This document shows positions 1 through 5,676 of a stretch of 5,676 bases of DNA, piece after piece. Source of the DNA: a bacterium (GTDB taxonomy: Bacteria; Thermosulfidibacterota; Thermosulfidibacteria; Thermosulfidibacterales; JALWSI01); contig JALWSI010000133.1 in the NCBI GenBank assembly GCA_027080315.1, positions 1-5,676 of the forward strand. The letters run 5' to 3'. The number at the start of each line of letters is the position of its first letter. Position 1 is the stretch's first letter. The position numbers and the translations under genes were made by a program. The notes below the pieces were generated by a model, which saw only the letters and a list, made by a program, of their open reading frames with translations, had not been told where the DNA came from and made no database searches.

Positions 1-17
1 TCCTCCCCCCTCCACCA
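1..17 (+). tRNA. 3' end of a tRNA, probably tRNA-Tyr (partial)
   Basis: The first 17 bases read as the tail of a tRNA. Positions 2-6 fit the 3' strand of a T stem, 7-13 (CCCCTCC) the 3' strand of an acceptor stem, A14 the discriminator, and 15-17 an encoded CCA. The implied 5' acceptor strand, GGAGGGG, together with discriminator A, is typical of bacterial tRNA-Tyr. The position just before tRNA-Gly and tRNA-Thr matches the Tyr-Gly-Thr order of the E. coli tufB operon. The anticodon lies outside the window, so the identity is inferred. Only five bases (18-22) separate it from the next tRNA, so both must be cut from one precursor. Confidence 0.62.
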
Positions 18-22
18 TTTGG

Positions 23-98
23 GCGGGAATAGCTCAGGTGGTAGAGCATCAGCCTTCCAAGCTGAGGGTCGCGGGTTCGAGTCCCGTTTCCCGCTCCA
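23..98 (+). tRNA. tRNA-Gly(TCC)
   Basis: A complete cloverleaf can be folded by eye. The acceptor stem 23-29 pairs with 88-94, the D stem 32-35 with 44-47, the anticodon stem 49-53 with 61-65, and the T stem 71-75 with 83-87 (one G-T pair). The anticodon loop 54-60 carries TCC at 56-58, which reads GGA and GGG glycine codons, with wobble to the others. The discriminator is T95, as is usual for bacterial tRNA-Gly, and CCA is encoded at 96-98. It is the middle of three closely spaced tRNAs ahead of tuf, probably processed from a shared transcript. Confidence 0.97.
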
Positions 99-118
99 TA
101 ACTAAGAGGAAACTATGT

Positions 119-191
119 GCCCACGTAGCTCAGGCGGTAGAGCACACCCTTGGTAAGGGTGTGGTCGGCGGTTCAAATCCGCCCGTGGGCT
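119..191 (+). tRNA. tRNA-Thr(GGT), no encoded CCA
   Basis: A complete cloverleaf is visible. The acceptor stem 119-125 pairs with 184-190, the D stem 128-131 with 140-143, the anticodon stem 145-149 with 157-161, and the T stem 167-171 with 179-183, with T loop 172-178. The anticodon GGT at 152-154 decodes ACC and ACT threonine codons. The discriminator is T191 and is followed by TTT, so the CCA end is not encoded and must be added by tRNA nucleotidyltransferase, unlike in the two tRNAs before it. A tRNA-Thr directly ahead of tuf is the E. coli thrT-tufB arrangement. Confidence 0.97.
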
Positions 192-289
192 TTTCTATTT
201 AAGGGCTAAGGCTTACTCGGTGGTGTGGAGGGCCTTTGAGGATAAGAGGGAGAGAAGCTTGTTAAGCGTAGTAAGGGAGGAGAGTAGAG
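192..289 (+). other. Leader between tRNA-Thr and tuf, with a weak hairpin
   Basis: These 98 bases hold no gene. A short run of T follows the tRNA (TTTTCTATTT), but no GC-rich stem precedes it other than the tRNA itself, so a terminator is not supported. A weak hairpin is possible: AAGGC at 208-212 pairs with GCCTT at 232-236, extendable by two G-T pairs around a 15-base loop. A second small palindrome, GCTT-GTT-AAGC at 257-267, lies just ahead of the tuf ribosome binding site. I see no convincing -35/-10 pair, so read-through from the tRNA promoter is the simplest source of tuf mRNA. The region could serve as a processing site separating tRNAs from mRNA; that is inference. Confidence 0.4.
275..280 (+). 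promoter_or_regulatory. Ribosome binding site of tuf
   Basis: GGGAGG lies nine bases before the ATG at 290, complementary to the 3' end of 16S rRNA. It supports the tuf start, which also gives the normal EF-Tu N-terminus. Confidence 0.85.
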
Positions 290-1483
290 ATGGGAAAGGC
301 TAAGTACGAGCGGACGAAGCCGCATGTGAACATAGGAACCATAGGGCACGTGGATCATGGAAAGACCACCTTGACTGCAGCGATAACGAAGGTGTTATCG
401 GAGAAGGGGTGGGCGGATTTCACGCCTTTTGAAGAGATAGACAAGGCTCCTGAGGAGAGGGAGAGGGGAGTCACCATCAATGTTGCACACATAGAGTACG
501 AGACGGAGAAGAGGCACTATGCGCACATAGACTGTCCTGGGCACGCTGACTACATCAAGAACATGATCACTGGGGCTGCCCAGATGGACGGAGCCATTTT
601 GGTTGTGAGTGCGGCGGATGGGCCTATGCCCCAGACCAGGGAGCACGTGCTGTTGGCAAGACAGGTTAACGTGCCAGCCATAGTGGTTTACCTAAACAAG
701 GTGGACATGGTTGATGATCCTGAGCTGTTGGATCTGGTGGAGTTAGAGGTGAGGGAGTTGCTCTCCAAGTACGAGTTTCCAGGGGACGACATACCGGTGA
801 TTCGTGGGAGTGCGTTGAAGACCCTGGAAGGGGACACTGGGGAGTATGGGGCTGAGTCCATCTTAAAGCTGATGGAGGCAGTGGATAGCTACATACCTGA
901 GCCTGAGCGTCCTGTAGATCAGCCTTTCCTTATGCCCATAGAGGACATTTTCTCTATCTCTGGAAGAGGGACCGTTGTTACTGGCAGGGTAGAGAGGGGT
1001 CGCATAAGGCCAGGAGAAGAGGTGGAGATAGTAGGGTTAGGCGAGACCCGGAAGACGGTTGCCACCTCTGTAGAGATGTTCCGTAAGATTTTGGACGAAG
1101 GTTTAGCGGGAGACAACATAGGAGTACTGTTAAGGGGAATAGGCAAGGACGAGGTGAAGAGGGGCCAGGTGTTGGCTAAGCCAGGGAGCATCAAGCCGTA
1201 TAGGAAGTTCAAGGCGGAGGTGTACGTGTTGACCAAGGAGGAAGGTGGACGTCACACGCCGTTTTTCCCTGGGTATCGACCTCAGTTCTACTTCAGGACC
1301 ACTGATGTTACGGGTACGGTGATATTGCCTGCTGATCGAGAGATGGTGATGCCTGGAGACAATGTGAACATAGATGCTGAGTTGATCTATCCTGTAGCGT
1401 TGGAGCCTGGGTTAAGGTTTGCGATAAGGGAAGGTGGTCGCACGGTTGGAGCTGGAGTGGTCACCGACGTTATTGAGGATTGA
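290..1483 (+). CDS. tuf: Elongation factor Tu (EF-Tu)
   Basis: EF-Tu is the cytoplasmic GTPase that carries aminoacyl-tRNA to the ribosomal A site. At 397 residues it is full length. The G domain shows the P-loop GHVDHGKT at 19-26, the switch I threonine T62 in RGVTI, the DCPGH motif at 81-85 with catalytic His85, NKVD at 136-139, and SALK at 174-177. Domain II begins near 210 ([13 protein letters not shown] at 225-237), and domain III carries the conserved GGRHTPF and MVMPGD stretches and ends in [11 protein letters not shown]. Key residues are all present. tRNA genes precede it and rpsJ follows three bases after its stop, with tandem stops TGA-TAG. Its leucine codons are mostly TTG/TTA (19 of 28 by hand count), unlike the downstream ribosomal genes, which hints at a separate history. 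Whether this copy is tufA, tufB or the only tuf cannot be told from the window. Confidence 0.99.
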   Translation: MGKAKYERTKPHVNIGTIGHVDHGKTTLTAAITKVLSEKGWADFTPFEEIDKAPEERERGVTINVAHIEYETEKRHYAHIDCPGHADYIKNMITGAAQMDGAILVVSAADGPMPQTREHVLLARQVNVPAIVVYLNKVDMVDDPELLDLVELEVRELLSKYEFPGDDIPVIRGSALKTLEGDTGEYGAESILKLMEAVDSYIPEPERPVDQPFLMPIEDIFSISGRGTVVTGRVERGRIRPGEEVEIVGLGETRKTVATSVEMFRKILDEGLAGDNIGVLLRGIGKDEVKRGQVLAKPGSIKPYRKFKAEVYVLTKEEGGRHTPFFPGYRPQFYFRTTDVTGTVILPADREMVMPGDNVNIDAELIYPVALEPGLRFAIREGGRTVGAGVVTDVIED

Positions 1484-1486
1484 TAG

Positions 1487-1807
1487 ATGGCTACACAGTG
1501 GATGCGCATAAAGCTTAAGGCTTACGATCACAAGGTGCTGGATAAGTCTGCCGAAGAGATCGTTAAGGCGGCTGTTCGCACCGGGGCAAAGGTGGCAGGA
1601 CCCATACCTCTGCCCACAAAGATCAGCAGATACACGGTTCTTAGAGGGCCTCACATTGACAAGAAATCCCGGGAGCAGTTTGAGATCCGCATCCACAAGA
1701 GACTGCTTGAGCTTAGAGATAGCACCTCGGATACCATAGAGGCCTTGAGTGAACTTGATCTTCCTGCAGGTGTGGAGGTTGAGGTTAAGCTTATGGACAC
1801 CCCGTAA
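1487..1807 (+). CDS. rpsJ: Small-subunit ribosomal protein S10 (NusE)
   Basis: S10 sits in the 30S head and, in the family, also acts with NusB in transcription antitermination and links NusG to the ribosome. The 106-residue product matches family length. It begins [19 protein letters not shown], and the S10 core runs from about 37 to 72, including [25 protein letters not shown] and IRIHKR. The C-terminal strand [11 protein letters not shown] is typical. The ATG at 1487 follows the tuf stop after only one extra codon (TAG). Its Shine-Dalgarno site, TGAGGA at 1474-1479, lies within the last codons of tuf, so translation is probably coupled. Unlike the E. coli S10 operon, there is no room for a separate untranslated leader ahead of this gene. 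Leucine codons are almost all CTN (10 of 11), in contrast to tuf. Confidence 0.99.
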   Translation: MATQWMRIKLKAYDHKVLDKSAEEIVKAAVRTGAKVAGPIPLPTKISRYTVLRGPHIDKKSREQFEIRIHKRLLELRDSTSDTIEALSELDLPAGVEVEVKLMDTP

Positions 1808-1829
1808 GGGGCCATAGAAGGTGGAGACC

Positions 1830-2465
1830 ATGGTAGAAGGCATACTTGGCAAGAAAGTAGGGATGACACAGGTGTTCACCGAAGACGGGATGGTGATCCC
1901 CGTCACGGTGATAGAAGCAGGTCCCTGTACAGTGGTGTGTAAACGCACAAAAGAGAAAGACGGCTACACTGCGGTGCAGTTAGGGTACATACCTGCTAAG
2001 AGGAAGCATCTTAACAAGCCCCTTTTAGGGCAGTTTGAGAAGAGAGGGGTTCCTCCTTTCAGGGTTTTAAGGGAGTTTCCGGTAGGCGAAGATGCCCTCT
2101 CTGAGCTGGAAGAGGGCAAAGAGATAAAGGTGGACATCTTTGAGAAGGGCGATAAGGTGTCTGTTACCGGTAAGAGCAAGGGTAAGGGCTTCCAGGGTGC
2201 CATGAAGCGTCACGGTTTCAGTGGTATGCGGGACAGCCACGGTTCCCGGTACCACAGAACGGTGGGAGCCATAGGACAGCACACCTTCCCCGCCAGGGTC
2301 TTCAAGGGCCTGAGAATGGCTGGCCAGATGGGGAATAAGAAGGTGACTGTCAGGGGATTGGAGGTGGTTGAGGTGATCCCCGAAAAGAACCTCTTGCTGG
2401 TTAAGGGCAGCGTTCCTGGAGCCCGTAATGGACTCCTTGTGATAAAGAGGATGAAGGGTAGATAG
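1830..2465 (+). CDS. rplC: Large-subunit ribosomal protein L3
   Basis: L3 is an early-assembly 23S rRNA-binding protein whose long loop reaches towards the peptidyl-transferase centre. From the ATG at 1830 the product has 211 residues, normal for the family, and begins [16 protein letters not shown], the standard L3 start. The conserved loop spans roughly 118-150 ([15 protein letters not shown], then SHGSRYHR and GAIGQ). Gln150 aligns with the glutamine that PrmB methylates in E. coli; modification here is inference. [18 protein letters not shown] at 163-180 is the other family block. An in-frame GTG at 1821 would add three residues (MET) and has its own possible Shine-Dalgarno site, AAGGGG at 1806-1811. 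I prefer the ATG because it gives the usual N-terminus and has AAGGTGGAG just upstream. The gap to rpsJ is 22 bases, the largest between coding genes here. Confidence 0.96.
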   Translation: MVEGILGKKVGMTQVFTEDGMVIPVTVIEAGPCTVVCKRTKEKDGYTAVQLGYIPAKRKHLNKPLLGQFEKRGVPPFRVLREFPVGEDALSELEEGKEIKVDIFEKGDKVSVTGKSKGKGFQGAMKRHGFSGMRDSHGSRYHRTVGAIGQHTFPARVFKGLRMAGQMGNKKVTVRGLEVVEVIPEKNLLLVKGSVPGARNGLLVIKRMKGR

Positions 2466-2467
2466 CC

Positions 2468-3094
2468 ATGGCTGTGGTAGAAGTGAAAAACGTTGCTGGT
2501 GAGAAGGCGGGGGAGCGTGAGCTTTCAGCTGCTGTCTTTGAGGCTCCTGTGAAGACCCATCTCCTCTACGAGGCTGTGAAGTGGCAGATGAACGCCAAAA
2601 GATCTGGCACCGCCTGCACCAAGACCAGAGGAGAGGTGGCTGGTGGAGGAAGGAAGCCCTGGAGGCAGAAGGGAACAGGCAGGGCCCGGCAGGGCTCCAT
2701 AAGGGCTCCCCACTGGGTAGGTGGAGGTACGGTCTTTGGACCTCGTCCCCGCTCTTACGCCACCAAGCTGCCCAAAAAGGCGAGAAAGGCCGCTTTGAGG
2801 GCTGCCCTGAGTGCCAGGTTGAAGGACGGCGATATGGTGGTGGTGGACGAGCTGAGGCTTGAGGATCACAAGACCAAGAGCGCCAAGGCCATGCTTCAGT
2901 CTCTTGGACTTTGGGAGAAGAAGCTGTTGATAGTGGTTCCTCAGATAGACTTCTTCTTAGACAGAAGCACCAGCAACCTTCCCTTTGTGAAGGTTATTCC
3001 CGTTGAGGGTCTGAACGTTTACGACCTTCTCAATGCCGAGGTGGTGCTCTGTACCCAGTCAGCCATTGATAGGATAGAGGAGAGACTCTCATGA
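2468..3094 (+). CDS. rplD: Large-subunit ribosomal protein L4
   Basis: L4 binds 23S rRNA domain I and lines the exit tunnel with an extended loop; in E. coli it also represses its own S10 operon. The 208-residue product is of family length. The tunnel-loop block runs from about 59 to 95: [18 protein letters not shown] at 59-76, then [18 protein letters not shown]. The globular C-terminal half shows [19 protein letters not shown] at 100-118 and the VVVDEL strand near 124-129. The ATG is two bases after the rplC stop, with GAAGGG at 2453-2458 as ribosome binding site inside the end of rplC. Its own stop overlaps the rplW start (ATGA). Whether L4 controls this operon as in E. coli is unclear, since no S10-type leader is seen before rpsJ. 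Confidence 0.98.
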   Translation: MAVVEVKNVAGEKAGERELSAAVFEAPVKTHLLYEAVKWQMNAKRSGTACTKTRGEVAGGGRKPWRQKGTGRARQGSIRAPHWVGGGTVFGPRPRSYATKLPKKARKAALRAALSARLKDGDMVVVDELRLEDHKTKSAKAMLQSLGLWEKKLLIVVPQIDFFLDRSTSNLPFVKVIPVEGLNVYDLLNAEVVLCTQSAIDRIEERLS

Positions 3095-3390
3095 AGATGC
3101 GCAAAGATCCGTATCAGATCATCATACGCCCCATCATCACTGAGAAGAGTATGCTGGCAAAAGAGACCGCCAACACCGTCACCTTTGAGGTGCACCCCAA
3201 GGCCAACAAGTCAGAGATAAAGAAGGCGGTAGAGCAGCTCTTTGGGGTAAAGGTCCTCTCTGTGAACACCCTTAACGTGAAGGGCAAGACAAAGAGGTTT
3301 CGTTTTGTGAGGGGCAAGAAGAAAGACTGGAAGAAGGCCATGGTTAAACTGAAACCCGGTGAGACCATTGACCTGTTTGAGGGGGTGTAA
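3091..3390 (+). CDS. rplW: Large-subunit ribosomal protein L23
   Basis: L23 sits at the exit of the polypeptide tunnel and is the docking site for trigger factor and signal recognition particle. The 99-residue product carries the family N-terminus ([14 protein letters not shown] at 10-23) and the core [20 protein letters not shown] at 32-51, followed by [17 protein letters not shown]. The basic loop [17 protein letters not shown] at 74-90 and the ending ETIDLFEGV are typical. The ATG at 3091 overlaps the rplD stop by four bases (ATGA), a classic coupling arrangement, with GGAG at 3079-3082 as its ribosome binding site. A second ATG two codons later is possible but unneeded. Confidence 0.98.
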   Translation: MKMRKDPYQIIIRPIITEKSMLAKETANTVTFEVHPKANKSEIKKAVEQLFGVKVLSVNTLNVKGKTKRFRFVRGKKKDWKKAMVKLKPGETIDLFEGV

Positions 3391-3393
3391 GCC

Positions 3394-4218
3394 ATGGGCG
3401 TGAGAAGATGTAAGCCAACCTCCCCTGGTCGTAGATTTATGTCCTTCTCGGACTTTGCCGAGATAACCAAGACCGAGCCCGAAAAGTCTCTGCTTAGGCC
3501 CCTGAAGAAGACAGGGGGGAGGAACAACAAGGGAAGAATAACCGTCAGATTCAGAGGTGGCGGTCACAAGAGAAGGTACCGCTTAATTGACTTTCGTCGC
3601 GACAAAGACAGCGTGCCTGCAAAGGTTGCAGCCATAGAGTACGATCCCAACAGGTCGGCGAGAATAGCCCTGCTTCACTACTTGGACGGAGAAAAGAGGT
3701 ACATACTGGCCCCCGAGGGGCTCTCGGTGGGTGATACCGTTGTTTCAGGGCCCGAGGCTGAGGTTAAAGTGGGCAACGCCATGCCCCTTGATAAGATCCC
3801 TCTGGGTTCCTTCATCCACAACCTTGAGATAACCCCAGGTAAAGGCGGTCAGATGGTCCGCAGCGCAGGGACCTACGCCCAGCTCATGGCCAAAGAGGGT
3901 GGCATGGCCCACGTGAAGCTTCCCTCGGGAGAGATAAGGCTCTTTTCCGTTAAGTGTAAGGCCACCTTGGGTCAGGTGGGCAATGTGGATCACGAAAACA
4001 TCGTGCTGGGTAAGGCTGGACGTAACAGGTGGCTTGGTAGAAACCCCCATGTGCGTGGTACAGCAATGAACCCTGTTGATCACCCCCACGGCGGTGGCGA
4101 GGGGCGCACCAAGGGTCGCCATCCTGTTACTCCTTGGGGAGTGCCCACCAAGGGTCATAAGACCCGTAAGAAGGGCAAGTACTCTGACAAGTTCATAGTT
4201 AGACGGCGTAAGTCCTAA
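3394..4218 (+). CDS. rplB: Large-subunit ribosomal protein L2
   Basis: L2 is one of the most conserved ribosomal proteins. It is needed for subunit association and lies near the peptidyl-transferase centre. The 274-residue product is full length. It shows the basic N-terminal region with [20 protein letters not shown] at 41-60, the OB-fold and SH3-like core (about 75-200, including [22 protein letters not shown]), and the hallmark [12 protein letters not shown] at 226-237. His230 corresponds to E. coli His229, linked experimentally to peptidyl-transferase activity. The C-terminus, [20 protein letters not shown], is basic as usual. The ATG follows the rplW stop by three bases, with GAGGGGG at 3379-3385 as ribosome binding site. 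Leucine codons are mainly CTN (15 of 18 by hand count). Confidence 0.99.
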   Translation: MGVRRCKPTSPGRRFMSFSDFAEITKTEPEKSLLRPLKKTGGRNNKGRITVRFRGGGHKRRYRLIDFRRDKDSVPAKVAAIEYDPNRSARIALLHYLDGEKRYILAPEGLSVGDTVVSGPEAEVKVGNAMPLDKIPLGSFIHNLEITPGKGGQMVRSAGTYAQLMAKEGGMAHVKLPSGEIRLFSVKCKATLGQVGNVDHENIVLGKAGRNRWLGRNPHVRGTAMNPVDHPHGGGEGRTKGRHPVTPWGVPTKGHKTRKKGKYSDKFIVRRRKS

Positions 4219-4220
4219 GC

Positions 4221-4230
4221 GAGGGGAGGA
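4221..4230 (+). promoter_or_regulatory. Ribosome binding site deciding the GTG start of rpsS
   Basis: A purine-rich GGGGAGGA with GGAGG at 4225-4229 lies six bases before GTG 4236. It supports that codon as the start, which also yields the conserved S19 beginning. No ATG is available nearby in frame. Confidence 0.85.
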
Positions 4231-4235
4231 AGACC

Positions 4236-4523
4236 GTGGCGAGATCCATAAAGAAAGGACCCTATGTTGATCCAAAACTTCGCAAGAAGGTTGAAGAGAT
4301 GGATAAGCGGGGAGAGAAGAAGGTTATCAAGACCTGGTCCCGCAGATCAACCATTATTCCAGAGTTTGAGGGTCATACATTTGCGGTTCATAATGGTAGA
4401 AAGTTTGTTCCCGTCTATGTGACGGAGCAGATGATAGGGCACAAGCTGGGGGAGTTTGCTCCTACCCGTACATACAGGGGGCATGGGGCAGACAAAAAGG
4501 GGAAAAAAGGAAAGGTGCGTTAA
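4236..4523 (+). CDS. rpsS: Small-subunit ribosomal protein S19 (GTG start)
   Basis: S19 lies in the 30S head, binds 16S rRNA with S13, and forms bridges to the 50S. The product is 95 residues, close to the family norm. Family marks are [18 protein letters not shown] at 2-19, [20 protein letters not shown] at 32-51 with Trp34, and the signature [19 protein letters not shown] at 62-80 followed by RGHG. The tail (KKGKKGKVR) is lysine-rich. Translation starts at GTG, read as Met, 17 bases after the rplB stop and behind a strong Shine-Dalgarno site. Its TAA stop forms part of the next gene's Shine-Dalgarno site. Confidence 0.98.
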   Translation: MARSIKKGPYVDPKLRKKVEEMDKRGEKKVIKTWSRRSTIIPEFEGHTFAVHNGRKFVPVYVTEQMIGHKLGEFAPTRTYRGHGADKKGKKGKVR

Positions 4524-4528
4524 GGAGG
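4521..4528 (+). promoter_or_regulatory. Ribosome binding site of rplV, overlapping the rpsS stop
   Basis: TAAGGAGG is an unbroken match to the core of the bacterial anti-Shine-Dalgarno sequence. Its first three bases are the rpsS stop codon. The spacer to ATG 4533 is only four bases, on the short side, but the pairing is very strong. Confidence 0.88.
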
Positions 4529-4532
4529 CAAA

Positions 4533-4904
4533 ATGGCTACCACAGGTAAGAGAAGCCCAGGGGTGAGAGCTGTGGGGAGGTATCTCAGGGTGTCGCCCCG
4601 TAAGGCAAGGGTGATTGCCGATATGATAAGGGGCAAGGACGTGGAGGAGGCCATGAACATCCTCAGCTTTGTCCCCCGAAGGGCGTGCAAGGTGATTGAG
4701 AAGGTGCTCACCTCTGCAGTTGCCAATGCAGAGGCCAGCCCTGACATAGAGGATCCTGATGCACTCTACATCAGGGAGATCATGGTGGATGGAGGTCCTG
4801 TTCTGAAGCGCTACAGGCCCAGGGCCATGGGTCGTGCCACCATGATCAGGAAGAGAACGAGTCATATCACAATTATTCTTGACGAACGGCGTAGCGGGAG
4901 GTGA
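4533..4904 (+). CDS. rplV: Large-subunit ribosomal protein L22
   Basis: L22 contacts all 23S rRNA domains, and its long beta-hairpin reaches into the nascent-peptide tunnel beside L4, where macrolide-resistance changes occur in the family. The product has 123 residues. It shows [20 protein letters not shown] at 12-31, the helix region [20 protein letters not shown] at 45-64 followed by NAEA, and the hairpin from about 85 to 116 with [20 protein letters not shown] at 93-112. The hairpin is intact and of ordinary length. The first ten or so residues (ATTGKRSPG) are a short extension seen in some lineages. Its TGA stop lies four bases before the rpsC TTG start, and its last codons supply the rpsC ribosome binding site. 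Confidence 0.98.
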   Translation: MATTGKRSPGVRAVGRYLRVSPRKARVIADMIRGKDVEEAMNILSFVPRRACKVIEKVLTSAVANAEASPDIEDPDALYIREIMVDGGPVLKRYRPRAMGRATMIRKRTSHITIILDERRSGR

Positions 4905-4905
4905 T
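4896..4905 (+). promoter_or_regulatory. Extended ribosome binding site deciding the TTG start of rpsC
   Basis: GGGAGGTGAT is an extended match to the complement of the 16S rRNA 3' end (AAGGAGGTGAT). From the last G of GGAGG at 4901 to TTG 4909 there are seven bases, an ideal spacing. The site overlaps the end of rplV, including its TGA stop. Confidence 0.88.
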
Positions 4906-4908
4906 GGC

Positions 4909-5574
4909 TTGGGTCAGAAGGTTCATCCTATAGGGTTTCGCTTAGGCGTCATTAGAGATTGGGATTCTCGCTGGTTTGCCAGCAAGAGGGAGTATTCTAA
5001 GAACCTGCACGAGGATCTCAGGATAAGGAAGTATCTTAAAGAGCGTCTTTATCATGCTGGAATCTCAAGAATAGAGATAGAGCGTGCCACCAAAAAGATA
5101 AAGATAGACATCTACGCCGCTCGTCCAGGTATAGTTATTGGTAGAAAAGGGGCTGAGGTAGAGAAGATTAAGAAAGAGCTGGCATCTCTCACCGACAAGC
5201 AGGTGATTCTGAACATCATGGAGGTGTCCATCCCTGAGACCGATGCCCAGCTGGTGGCTGAGAACGTTGCCATGCAGCTTGAGAGGAGAGTAGCCTTTAG
5301 AAGGGCTATGAAGAGAGCGGTTAACACCGCTTTGAAGTTTGGGGCCCAGGGGGTGAAGATAAGCTGCGCCGGAAGGCTTGGCGGAGCAGAGATGGCAAGG
5401 CGTGAGTGGTATCGCCAGGGACGTGTTCCTCTTCACACCCTAAGGGCAGACATAGACTACGGTACCACAGAATCCCACACCAAGTACGGGGTAATTGGCG
5501 TCAAGGTGTGGATATTCAAAGGAGAGGTTGTCTCTTCTGACAGGGAGGAGAAGAAGACCGATGTTGGCTCCTAA
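4909..5574 (+). CDS. rpsC: Small-subunit ribosomal protein S3 (TTG start)
   Basis: S3 forms part of the mRNA entry channel in the 30S head. From TTG 4909 the product is 221 residues and begins [18 protein letters not shown], the near-universal S3 N-terminus. The KH domain carries [20 protein letters not shown] at 71-90 with the GRKG loop at 78-81. The basic stretch FRRAMKRAV at 130-138 corresponds to residues implicated in E. coli ribosomal helicase activity. [20 protein letters not shown] at 155-174 and [13 protein letters not shown] at 194-206 are C-terminal signatures. The frame stays open upstream to another TTG at 4879, but that would overlap rplV by 26 bases and add ten residues foreign to the family. 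The short tail, without a long basic extension, resembles S3 of Gram-positive-type length. Confidence 0.97.
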   Translation: MGQKVHPIGFRLGVIRDWDSRWFASKREYSKNLHEDLRIRKYLKERLYHAGISRIEIERATKKIKIDIYAARPGIVIGRKGAEVEKIKKELASLTDKQVILNIMEVSIPETDAQLVAENVAMQLERRVAFRRAMKRAVNTALKFGAQGVKISCAGRLGGAEMARREWYRQGRVPLHTLRADIDYGTTESHTKYGVIGVKVWIFKGEVVSSDREEKKTDVGS

Positions 5575-5676
5575 AAAGGTTAAGTTTCGTAAACAACAGC
5601 GGGGCAGAATGAAGGGCATCGCCCGGGGTTCAGACATCTCTTTTGGAGAGTTTGGACTTCAGGCCTTGGAGCCCAC
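5561..5676 (+). CDS. rplP: Large-subunit ribosomal protein L16 (5' part)
   Basis: L16 organises the A-site side of the 50S subunit and is a late-assembly protein. Only the first 38 codons are in the window; the gene runs off the right edge. They read [19 protein letters not shown] followed by [19 protein letters not shown], the standard L16 N-terminus (basic RNA-binding start, then [10 protein letters not shown]). The start at ATG 5561 lies inside rpsC, with a 14-base overlap in another frame. A purine-rich GGGAGGAGAAGAAGA at 5543-5557 provides the ribosome binding site. Nothing looks broken up to the edge. Confidence 0.96.
   Translation, partial: MLAPKKVKFRKQQRGRMKGIARGSDISFGEFGLQALEP

Noticed and set aside
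181-202. GCCC-GT-GGGC palindrome followed by T-rich sequence, resembling a terminator
   Set aside because: The palindrome is made of the T-stem and acceptor-stem 3' strands of tRNA-Thr, the two-base loop is too small, and tuf lies downstream in the same direction.
195-289. Possible -10-like TATTTA just after tRNA-Thr as a tuf promoter
   Set aside because: A -35 at proper spacing would fall inside the tRNA T arm and does not match TTGACA. The evidence is too weak to call a promoter.
1412-1948. Open frame of 178 codons on the - strand across the tuf/rpsJ/rplC junctions
   Set aside because: It lies opposite three certain genes, shows no recognisable family, and has no clear ribosome binding site. 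Similar antisense frames lie opposite rplB (3745-4275) and rpsS/rplV (4347-4865); these are shadows of codon bias.
2581-2862. A + strand open frame of 93 codons inside rplD in another frame
   Set aside because: The rplD protein is fully conserved across this stretch, and the alternative product is a low-complexity Gly/Arg-rich shadow.
4901-4906. GTG 4901 and ATG 4904 as starts near the rpsC beginning
   Set aside because: Both are in a different frame from S3; their product does not match the S3 N-terminus.
1-5676. Mobile element, CRISPR, toxin, phage or other accessory system
   Set aside because: Almost every base is accounted for by tRNA genes and intact core translation genes. I found no repeats, integrase or transposase motifs, or orphan frames of substance.

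Overview
The window is a compact bacterial translation locus read entirely on the + strand: a tRNA cluster, then tuf (EF-Tu), then the first part of the S10 ribosomal-protein operon. It opens with what looks like the last 17 bases of a tRNA-Tyr, followed by a complete tRNA-Gly(TCC) and tRNA-Thr(GGT). After a 98-base leader come tuf, rpsJ (S10), rplC (L3), rplD (L4), rplW (L23), rplB (L2), rpsS (S19), rplV (L22), rpsC (S3) and the 5' end of rplP (L16), which runs off the window. Gaps between coding genes are 2 to 22 bases, and three junctions overlap (rplD/rplW by 4, rpsC/rplP by 14, with rplV/rpsC abutting). No terminator, mobile element, CRISPR array or non-translation gene is visible.

All proteins are bacterial in type. 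Shine-Dalgarno sites are strong, GC content is moderate, and ATA (Ile) and AGG/AGA (Arg) codons are frequent. From memory of EF-Tu and ribosomal-protein sequences, a member of the Synergistota is my best guess, but I could not run a search and Thermotogota- or Firmicutes-like lineages are not excluded.

The genes form one assembly line: the tRNAs and EF-Tu deliver amino acids to the ribosome, and the ribosomal proteins build both subunits. L2, L3, L4, L22, L23 and L16 go to the 50S, and S10, S19 and S3 to the 30S head. Tight spacing and Shine-Dalgarno sites inside upstream genes point to one polycistronic mRNA with translational coupling.

The unusual point is architectural. The order tRNA-Tyr, tRNA-Gly, tRNA-Thr, tuf is that of the classical tufB locus, whereas tuf followed by rpsJ is that of the tufA/str-S10 locus. 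Both are joined here through a single tuf gene. The leucine codon choice of tuf also differs sharply from that of the ribosomal-protein genes after it. This could be a real recombination between two tuf copies, a single-tuf genome arrangement, or an assembly join across a repeated gene. I see no undescribed biological system otherwise.
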